NCBI GenBank assembly: GCA_937902565.1
Contig: CALFMX010000237.1
Coordinates: 1-9,624, forward strand
Length of the DNA: 9,624 nucleotides
Source of the DNA: an uncultured Spirochaetales bacterium
Lineage (GTDB): Bacteria; Spirochaetota; Spirochaetia; Sphaerochaetales; Sphaerochaetaceae
Direction of reading: 5' to 3'
Positions 1 to 5,238 of this stretch are shown in pieces. Numbering within the stretch: the first letter of the stretch is position 1; the number at the start of each line of letters is the position of its first letter. A program made the translations under genes and the position numbers. The notes under the pieces are model-generated. The model worked only from the letters and a program-made list of their open reading frames with translations, was not told the origin of the DNA and made no database searches.

Positions 1-13
1 TTTGAAGATTGAT

Positions 14-19
14 AGGAGA
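14..19 (+). promoter_or_regulatory. Ribosome binding site fixing the ilvB start
   Basis: AGGAGA lies six bases before ATG 26. It favours that ATG over the GTG at 23 (three-base spacing) and over the upstream TTG at 2. The resulting N-terminus, MQISGAQ, is typical of acetolactate synthases. Confidence 0.7.
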
Positions 20-25
20 AGAGTG

Positions 26-1731
26 ATGCAGATCAGTGGAGCACAGATCATCATAGAGTGTTTGGTGGAGCAGGGTGTCGATACGGTCTTCGGCTTTCCC
101 GGAGGGGCGGTGTTGCCGCTCTATGACGCCCTCTACCAGAATCGCGACCGGATCCGCCACATCCTCACCAGCCACGAACAGGGGGCATCCCACGCCGCCG
201 ATGGGTATGCACGCTCGACCGGCAAGGTCGGTGTCTGCATCTCCACCAGCGGCCCCGGGGCGATGCCGGTCACCAGGTTCGTCGCCCCGGGGCGACGAAC
301 CTGGTGACCGGCATCGCCACCGCCTACATGGACAGCGTGCCGCTCGTGGCCCTTACCGGCAACGTCATCCTCCCGCTTCTGGGCAAGGACAGCTTCCAGG
401 AGGTCGATATCACCGGGATCACGATGCCGATCACCAAGCACAACTTCATCGTCAAGGATGTAGCCGACCTCGCCCCCACGATGCGTCTTGCCTTCAAGAT
501 CGCCCAGGAGGGGAGGCCCGGCCCGGTGCTCATCGACCTGCCCAAGGACATCACCGTCCATACCACCGACTATGAGAAGGTGGTCATCAAACCGCTGCTC
601 CCGCGTTCCGATCGACTTGGCAAGAGGAGCCTTGAGACGGCCCTTGAGTTGATCAAGGGGTGTGAGCGGCCGATGTGCTACGTCGGCGGTGGCGTCATCA
701 GGGCGAAGGCGAGCGAACAGCTCTCAACCTTCCTCGACCTTATCGACAGCCCTGCCTGTACCTCGTTGATGGGAAGCGGGTCGATCAGCAGCCTCGATGA
801 GCGCTTCACCGGCTTGGTGGGGATGCACGGTACCAAGGTGAGCAATATGCTCGTCTCTGCCTGTGACCTGCTCATCGTCATCGGTGCCCGCTTCAGCGAT
901 CGGGTGGTGAGCAAGGCCTCCTCGTTTGCAAAGAACGCCAAGATCATCCACATCGACGTCGATCCGGCCGAGATCGATAAGAATATCAAGAGCTACTGCA
1001 ACCTCGTCGGTGATGTGAAGGTGGTCCTTGAGGCGCTCAATGGACAACTGGAGGAGAAGCTCGTCCACACACGCTGGATGGAGCAGGTGGCCGACTACAA
1101 GCGGCGCTATCCGATCAGGGTGGACAGCGAGAGTGCGCGCAGCAAGGAGATCCTCAAGGCGCTGCAGAGCCAGCTTCCCCCCGACTTCTTCATCGTCACT
1201 GAAGTGGGGCAGCACCAGATGTGGGCGGCCCAGTTCATCAAGCATGTCCAACCCGGTCACTTTCTGACCAGCGGGGGGCTGGGGACGATGGGCTACGGCA
1301 CCGGGGCGGCCATCGGGGCCCAGGTGGGCAATCCCAAGAGCCGCGTCGTCAACGTCGCCGGTGACGGCTCCTTCAAGATGAACTGCAACGAGCTTGCCAC
1401 CATCGCCCGTTACCGGCTGCCGGTGGTCATTCTCCTGATGAACAACCAGACACTGGGGATGGTGAGGCAGTGGCAGACCCTCTTCTTCGATGGCCACTAT
1501 AGCGAGACGACACTGGATACCCCCATCGATTGGTTGGGGCTGGCCGCAGCCTATGGAGTGAAGGGGATGCATCTCGGCAAGGATGATGACCCCAAGGCGG
1601 TGCTCAACGCAGCCCTTTCCCTGGGGGAGGCTGTCCTCGTCGATTGTGAGATCCCGCTCGATGACAAGGTCTACCCGATGGTCGCCCCCGGCGCCCCCAT
1701 CGATGAGATGCTTGGTGTCCCCGAGCCCTGA
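26..1731 (+). pseudogene. ilvB: Acetolactate synthase large subunit, frameshifted by a palindromic insertion
   Basis: This is the thiamine-diphosphate enzyme that condenses two pyruvates (or pyruvate and 2-ketobutyrate) at the start of branched-chain amino acid synthesis in the cytoplasm. The start is ATG 26, six bases after AGGAGA. Residues 1-79 carry the usual N-terminus, with FGFPGG and the catalytic glutamate E51 in SHEQGA. A 32-base insertion (261-292) then shifts the frame: the first reading frame adds 14 foreign residues and stops at TGA 305-307. The rest is open in another frame from about 292 and would be called alone from GTG 304 (475 residues). It holds EVGQHQMW and the ThDP/Mg motif from GDGSF to MNN (fragment residues 353-381). 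Removing the insertion restores ...[14 protein letters not shown]... and a protein of about 557 residues, normal for the family. No other break is seen. No small subunit (ilvN) follows. The family call is secure; whether the break is biological is not. Confidence 0.9.
259..318. repeat. Perfect 60-base palindrome inside ilvB
   Basis: Bases 259-288 are the exact reverse complement of 289-318, with no spacer; pairing fails at 258/319. The centre is CCCCGGGG (285-292), which also occurs at 253-260. The pattern is CCCCGGGG, inverted copy of 293-316, CCCCGGGG, then 293-316 itself. Bases 261-292 are therefore extra relative to a normal ilvB. The left junction shares GGCGA (259-263) with the reverse complement of the sequence after the right arm. 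This is what is expected if a polymerase switched strands at short homology and returned at the self-complementary CCCCGGGG. Confidence 0.97.
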
Positions 1732-1946
1732 GGTACGTTGTACATATAGCAGACCAGATCGAAGAGTGTTACCCCCAGTGCCGAACAGATTGCATATACT
1801 GTCGGTAGGCTGGGGGCTCTCTTTCCGCTCTCGATGTAGTAGAGCTGGCTCCGGCTGAGGTCGGCACGCTCTATGAGCACCTCCTGGGTCATCTGTTGTT
1901 GGATACGTAGCTGTTTAACCGCTTCCCCTATGGTCAAATACTGCAT
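1671..1946 (-). CDS. Small XRE-family helix-turn-helix regulator
   Basis: A 91-residue DNA-binding protein of the Xre/Cro type. Residues about 7-64 form one HTH domain: GEAVKQLRIQQQMTQ, then the recognition-helix region LSRSQLYYIESGKRAPS, then the last helices LPTVYAICSALGVTLFDLV. The tail of about 26 residues (from CYMYNVP) is rich in G, S and P and shows no domain. The last 61 bases run antisense through the end of ilvB, so this tail may simply be read-through to the first stop. The start is uncertain: ATG 1946 leaves just the domain, while ATG 1976 or TTG 2024 in the same frame would add 10 or 26 residues; none has a good ribosome binding site. It is divergent from the rubredoxin/ferredoxin operon and could control it, itself, or both. 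The target is unknown. Confidence 0.8.
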   Translation of the reverse strand: MQYLTIGEAVKQLRIQQQMTQEVLIERADLSRSQLYYIESGKRAPSLPTVYAICSALGVTLFDLVCYMYNVPQGSGTPSISSMGAPGATIG

Positions 1947-2006
1947 GCATTCAGTATGGGTGCATTTCACTGCCATTTGACAGAAACTCGTCACAGGGGG
2001 TAAGAA

Positions 2007-2015
2007 AAAATACCA
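2007..2015 (-). promoter_or_regulatory. Possible extended -10 element for the XRE gene
   Basis: Read on the minus strand this is TGGTATTTT, an extended -10 pattern about 60 bases before the ATG at 1946. No convincing -35 is visible, so the call is tentative. Confidence 0.25.
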
Positions 2016-2054
2016 ATGGCACAATCCGTAAGCCTAGGCCATTGAGCTTCAATG
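2014..2054. promoter_or_regulatory. Cluster of dyads between the XRE gene and the rubredoxin operon
   Basis: CAATGGC (2014-2020) and GCCATTG (2038-2044) form a 7-base inverted repeat with a 17-base spacer. CATTGA (2040-2045) and TCAATG (2049-2054) form a 6-base inverted repeat around GCT. The shared core CATTG/CAATG occurs four times in 41 bases in the divergent intergenic region, where a local regulator would be expected to bind. Operator function is inference. Confidence 0.35.
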
Positions 2055-2093
2055 ATTTAGGGGCGACTTCTTTCTCTTTTTCGGCGATAAAAA

Positions 2094-2123
2094 TTCCAAA
2101 ACCCTGTCATTCAGTGGTATAAT
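2094..2123 (+). promoter_or_regulatory. Promoter of the rubredoxin/ferredoxin operon
   Basis: A perfect TATAAT at 2118-2123 is preceded by TG at 2115-2116, giving an extended -10 (TGGTATAAT). The best -35 candidate, TTCCAA at 2094-2099 with an 18-base spacer, is poor, as often seen with extended -10 promoters. Transcription would start near 2130, leaving a leader of about 25 bases before GTG 2154. Confidence 0.7.
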
Positions 2124-2141
2124 GGCGCGAATGTATACAAG

Positions 2142-2148
2142 AAGGAGG
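2142..2148 (+). promoter_or_regulatory. Ribosome binding site fixing a GTG start at 2154
   Basis: AAGGAGG ends five bases before GTG 2154. This supports the GTG over the next in-frame ATG at 2175, which would be 26 bases away. Confidence 0.75.
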
Positions 2149-2153
2149 CGCCT

Positions 2154-2624
2154 GTGGACGCTGATGTACGACAGATGACGTGGACGGAGCTCGAAGCGCT
2201 CTGTACTAATTTGGAGAAGGCCTGCTCCAAACAACTCAGGGGTGAGGAGGCAGCCGCCTTTGCCAAGCTCGCCTCATTCTATGGTGCGAAGAAGGAAGTC
2301 AAGGACAATGCATCCATCGCCGATCTGGTTGCCCTGATCAACGCAGACCTGAGCGAGGGGTATGCGCGTGCCAACAAGGAGGCCGCCGCTGCCAATGACC
2401 GCGGGGCGAAGCGGGCACTGCTGTGGGGGGAGAAGTCCTCCAAGCTACTCAAGAGCCTCTTGGCCCGTTATGAGAAGCAGGGTGCAGCGCTTACGGAGAA
2501 CACCGGCGTGTTCGTCTGCGAGATTTGCGGATTCGTCTATGTGGGGGAGGCGCCACCTGATATCTGCCCGATTTGCAAGGTTCCTTCCTTCAAGATCCAT
2601 CCGGTAAGAAAGGAGGCCATCTGA
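2154..2624 (+). CDS. Rubredoxin-domain protein with helical N-terminal domain (rubrerythrin-like)
   Basis: A 156-residue cytoplasmic protein. The C-terminus (about 119-149) is a rubredoxin-like iron site with two CxxC knuckles, CEIC (C122, C125) and CPIC (C138, C141), separated by the short GFVYVGEAPPDI segment seen in rubrerythrins. Residues 1-115 are predicted mainly helical, but I do not find the ExxH pairs that bind the di-iron centre of true rubrerythrins. The N-terminal domain may therefore have lost peroxidase activity or be a different four-helix fold. Family knowledge suggests one-electron transfer, possibly in peroxide or oxygen defence. The start is GTG 2154 with a strong ribosome binding site. 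The stop overlaps the next gene's ATG by one base (TGATG), so the two are translationally coupled. The likely electron partner is the downstream iron-sulfur protein. The rubredoxin site is clear; the physiological role is inferred. Confidence 0.85.
   Translation: MDADVRQMTWTELEALCTNLEKACSKQLRGEEAAAFAKLASFYGAKKEVKDNASIADLVALINADLSEGYARANKEAAAANDRGAKRALLWGEKSSKLLKSLLARYEKQGAALTENTGVFVCEICGFVYVGEAPPDICPICKVPSFKIHPVRKEAI
2611..2616 (+). promoter_or_regulatory. Ribosome binding site fixing the ferredoxin-like start at 2624
   Basis: AGGAGG inside the end of the rubredoxin gene lies seven bases before ATG 2624. It rejects a longer in-frame start at 2573, which would extend far into the upstream gene. 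Confidence 0.75.
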
Positions 2625-3112
2625 TGCACGCAGCAAGAAATCTCAGACTCTGTACCAAGGATTGTGTCTGTCTCTTCATCTGTCCGACCGGGGCAACCAA
2701 TACCGAGAATGGCCAGATCGACTTCGAGAAGTGCCTTGACGGCTGCCGCCTCTGTGTCGACGCCTGCTCAAGTGGCGCCATCTATCTGGTGAGTTCGACC
2801 TACCCCAAACCCCAACCCAAGGAGGAGGGGGTGGTGAAGGCGATCTTCGACCTTGCCCGCAGCAAGGCAGAGCAGGAGGATGTGGCACGTAGCATCTCCG
2901 AGGCGAGCGACGACGCCGCCCTACGCCAGATTTGCTCCGTCTTCGAGCAGAGCAGCCGGATCATCGGCGAGGACCTCTGGCGTGAGAGTGGCTACATCAT
3001 CGCCCAGAGCGAGGCGACACGGACACTGCTCAAGACGATGATCAAGGAGCATGGCAACCTGGAGGGCTTCCCGCTTGAAGAGGTGGAGGAGCTGCTCAGC
3101 CGCCTCTCGTAG
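2624..3112 (+). CDS. 2[4Fe-4S] ferredoxin-like protein with a C-terminal helical domain
   Basis: A 162-residue protein with two four-cysteine motifs in its first 55 residues. Motif one is C10, C14, C16, C20-P (CTKDCVCLFICP, spacing Cx3CxCx3CP). Motif two is C37, C41, C44, C48 (Cx3Cx2Cx3C). Both are followed by the GA turn usual in bacterial ferredoxins, but the spacing departs from the classical Cx2Cx2Cx3CP. Two [4Fe-4S] clusters are the likely cargo. Residues about 65-162 are charged and probably helical, and I do not recognise the fold; it may be a docking or sensor domain. The gene is coupled to the rubredoxin-domain gene by a TGATG overlap with its own AGGAGG, suggesting both act in one electron-transfer step. 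Its last 17 bases overlap the convergent MFS gene. The iron-sulfur call is firm; partners and role are inferred. Confidence 0.82.
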   Translation: MHAARNLRLCTKDCVCLFICPTGATNTENGQIDFEKCLDGCRLCVDACSSGAIYLVSSTYPKPQPKEEGVVKAIFDLARSKAEQEDVARSISEASDDAALRQICSVFEQSSRIIGEDLWRESGYIIAQSEATRTLLKTMIKEHGNLEGFPLEEVEELLSRLS

Positions 3113-4313
3113 CGCGCGAGAGAAGCGCGATTCCAATCGTGCCCGCCAGGGCCGCAAGGCCGGTGGTGAGCCAGAGGATATTCATTGACGTATATTGGAT
3201 GATCGCCCCCCCTGCGATGGGGGCGATTGCATGTCCGAAGCCCATGATGATGGGCAGGATGGCACTGAAGCGCCCCCGGTGGCTGATGGGTGTGTTGTTG
3301 GCCACCCAGTAGCTTTGGTTTGTCGCGCTGATGATCTCGCCGATGGTATAGACTGCCACCAGGAGAAGGAATGTGATGCTGCGGGTGGCGAAGGCGAAGA
3401 GCGAGAAGCCGATGGTGTAGAGGATCCCGCTGATCGTGATGTTGGCCAGGGCATCAAAGCGCCTCAGCGCGGTGACCACAAAGGGGGTGAGGAAGACCAC
3501 CACTATGCCGTTGATCGCCATCATGCGCCCATAGAGCGGGGCACCGGCCTCCCCGTAGAGGGCGGTGGTGAGCAGCGGCAGGGCAAAGAGCGTCTGGCTG
3601 TATGCATAGCTGAAGAAGGTGGCGCAGAGGGCGAAGAGGAGGAGGGTGGGGCGGGTCAAGAGTGCCTTGATGAGGCCTCCCTCCTCGCCCCGTTCGCCGC
3701 TCTTCCACTCTCGGCTCGCCGCCAGGACCTCCTTTGAGGGCTTGCTCTCCTTGATCTTTGCCATGACCAGCAACACCGAGAGGAAGCCGGCGATGGCATT
3801 GCCGAAGAAGAGCCAGGCGGGCGCTCTATAGAAGAGCATGCCAGCGATGATCGGGCCGAGGGCGAAGCCGATGTTGTGTCCCAGGTAGATGAGGCTGAAG
3901 GAGACCTGTCGATTCTCGATGGTCGTCACGTCGGTCTTCATCGCCTCATGGGCAGGATCGATCATCCCGTCAAAGAAGAGGGCGAGAAGGACCAGCAACG
4001 GCACCCAGCCGGTGCCCTCCAGGAAGCCCGCCGCCAGATAGCAGCTGTTCATCAGGATCGTGCAGGGGACGAAGACACGCTTGCGCCCGATCGTGTCGGC
4101 AAGCTTGCTGCCCAAGAGGGAGCCGGGGACGTAGAGGATGGAGGCGATGGTGAGCAGGAGGCCGGCCCTCGCCGGCGGGTAGGAGAGGCGCTGGGTCAGA
4201 TAGAGGGTGAGGAAGGGGTAGACGAAGATCCCCACCGAGTTGATGACGGTGGAGAAGAAGAGGGTGTAGATCGGCTTGGGGAGGCCCCGGTAGATCGACA
4301 GCGGGTGGTTCAT
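3096..4313 (-). CDS. Major facilitator superfamily transporter
   Basis: A 405-residue inner-membrane protein with about 12 hydrophobic helices and a charged central loop (around 185-220), the standard MFS layout and length. The signature loop between helices 2 and 3 is present: G68-S-K-L-A-D73-T-I-G76-R-K-R79. The substrate cannot be told from sequence; the overall look is that of drug or sugar efflux antiporters. ATG 4313 overlaps the TGA of the upstream HAD phosphatase gene by four bases, and no Shine-Dalgarno sequence precedes it, so translation probably depends on coupling. The 3' end overlaps the convergent ferredoxin-like gene by 17 bases. No own promoter was seen. The family is certain, the specificity unknown. 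Confidence 0.9.
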   Translation of the reverse strand: MNHPLSIYRGLPKPIYTLFFSTVINSVGIFVYPFLTLYLTQRLSYPPARAGLLLTIASILYVPGSLLGSKLADTIGRKRVFVPCTILMNSCYLAAGFLEGTGWVPLLVLLALFFDGMIDPAHEAMKTDVTTIENRQVSFSLIYLGHNIGFALGPIIAGMLFYRAPAWLFFGNAIAGFLSVLLVMAKIKESKPSKEVLAASREWKSGERGEEGGLIKALLTRPTLLLFALCATFFSYAYSQTLFALPLLTTALYGEAGAPLYGRMMAINGIVVVFLTPFVVTALRRFDALANITISGILYTIGFSLFAFATRSITFLLLVAVYTIGEIISATNQSYWVANNTPISHRGRFSAILPIIMGFGHAIAPIAGGAIIQYTSMNILWLTTGLAALAGTIGIALLSRATRGG

Positions 4314-5119
4314 AGGAGGGTTTCGAGGAATTGGGCAAGCCCATCCTCACTATTGGGTGCGATGACCCGATCGGCGAACCGCTGCACCTCGGCGGGGGCG
4401 TTCCCCATGGCAACGGCCAGCCCTACTGCCTGGAACATCGGGATATCGTTGTAGTAGTCACCGATGGCTATGACCTCTTTGGCATCCAGGTTGTACCGTG
4501 CCTCGAAGGCACGCACCGACCTCCCCTTGTCAACATCGGGAGGGAGGAGCTCGATATAGTTGGGATGGGAGTTGAAGATGTTCAATTTTCCAAAGAAGTG
4601 CTCTTGCAGCTGTGCGGTCATCTTGGTGATATAGGCGCTGTCGCGATGCATCGCCAGGAGCTTGAAGGGCTTCTCCCTCCCGTCCAGGTGATCTTGGAGC
4701 TCCCTCAGCGGGGCGATGGTACCCCCTATCCGGGTGAGCTCGAATTCACTGTCGTACCAGCTGGTGCGCTCCTGTACATACCAGCTGTGGTTGGTGTAGA
4801 GGAAGAACTCCAGTTCGGTGTGGACCAGGTCGTCGAGGGCGCCCACTGCCTCCGTATAGTCGATGGGCCGTTCATCGATGAGGCTGCCGTGTTCGTCGAG
4901 GCTCAAGGCTCCATTGAAGCAGCCAAGCGGCTGCAGGGCGATTCCCAGATCCTCTTGCAACAAGGAGAGGCTCTGGGGGCTGCGTCCGCTGACCAGGGCA
5001 AAGGAGATGCCCTTCTGGGCGAGGGCGGCGACAGCGGTCTTGGTGCGGCCGCTGATGCGCTGCTCTGCATTGAGCAGCGTACCATCGATATCACAACAGA
5101 TGAGCTTGTAGTCTTCCAT
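4310..5119 (-). CDS. Cof-type HAD-IIB family phosphatase
   Basis: A 269-residue cytoplasmic phosphohydrolase of the haloacid dehalogenase superfamily, Cof/YwpJ type. Motif I is CDIDGT (nucleophile D10, acid/base D12), motif II is LVSGRS (S44), motif III includes K198 in DKGRS, and motif IV is GDYYND (D221, D225). The long C2 cap domain between about 85 and 195 is typical of the IIB class, whose members dephosphorylate sugar phosphates, FMN, pyridoxal phosphate or similar. The start is ATG 5119: it gives the normal short lead-in MEDYKLICCDIDGT, whereas the frame is open much further upstream through the terminator and into adhE. The ribosome binding site is weak (GATGAG). The gene is coupled by a four-base overlap to the MFS gene, suggesting a phosphorylated metabolite and its export or uptake as the shared theme. 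The substrate is unknown. Confidence 0.9.
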   Translation of the reverse strand: MEDYKLICCDIDGTLLNAEQRISGRTKTAVAALAQKGISFALVSGRSPQSLSLLQEDLGIALQPLGCFNGALSLDEHGSLIDERPIDYTEAVGALDDLVHTELEFFLYTNHSWYVQERTSWYDSEFELTRIGGTIAPLRELQDHLDGREKPFKLLAMHRDSAYITKMTAQLQEHFFGKLNIFNSHPNYIELLPPDVDKGRSVRAFEARYNLDAKEVIAIGDYYNDIPMFQAVGLAVAMGNAPAEVQRFADRVIAPNSEDGLAQFLETLL

Positions 5120-5148
5120 GGGCTCATCGTAGCCAAAGGCATGGATTC

Positions 5149-5157
5149 TGTATAGCA
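5149..5157 (-). promoter_or_regulatory. Candidate extended -10 for the HAD-MFS operon
   Basis: On the minus strand this reads TGCTATACA: TG, one base, then TATACA, 29 bases before ATG 5119 and downstream of the adhE terminator. The -35 region is poor. The terminator makes a promoter here expected. Confidence 0.35.
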
Positions 5158-5177
5158 CCGTCGGTAGCGTGTCGATG

Positions 5178-5218
5178 GGAAGAACAGAAGTGCCGGCCCC
5201 TTTGGCGGGGGCCGGCAC
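5178..5218 (-). terminator. Intrinsic terminator of adhE
   Basis: Bases 5190-5200 (GTGCCGGCCCC) pair perfectly with 5208-5218 around a 7-base loop: an 11-base GC-rich stem 21 bases after the adhE stop. On the minus strand the stem is followed by TTCTGTTCTTCCC, a moderately T-rich tract. It separates adhE from the HAD phosphatase gene. Confidence 0.85.
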
Positions 5219-5238
5219 AGAGATGGAGAAGCTAGATC

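Noticed and set aside
259..318. Programmed frameshifting or ribosome hopping at the ilvB palindrome
   Set aside because: No slippery heptamer or matched take-off/landing codons were seen, and the insertion is fully explained by inverted duplication of adjacent sequence.
724..1572. Long minus-strand open frame of 282 codons opposite ilvB
   Set aside because: It is antisense to a clearly conserved enzyme, its translation is rich in H, D, R and P with no recognisable domain, and GC-rich coding DNA commonly yields such shadows.
2049..2234. Minus-strand open frame of 61 codons across the rubredoxin promoter
   Set aside because: It spans the clear promoter and the start of the rubredoxin gene, with no recognisable protein features.
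3104..3122. Hairpin CTCTCG/CGAGAG at the convergent ends of the ferredoxin-like and MFS genes
   Set aside because: A six-base stem with no T-tract on either strand; too weak to call a bidirectional terminator.
3195..3737. Plus-strand open frame of 180 codons opposite the MFS gene
   Set aside because: Highly charged (E, D, G) translation is the complement of hydrophobic membrane-helix codons; not a gene.
4331..5155. Plus-strand open frame of 274 codons opposite the HAD phosphatase
   Set aside because: It mirrors the conserved phosphatase codons, has no recognisable family and no ribosome binding site; a shadow frame.
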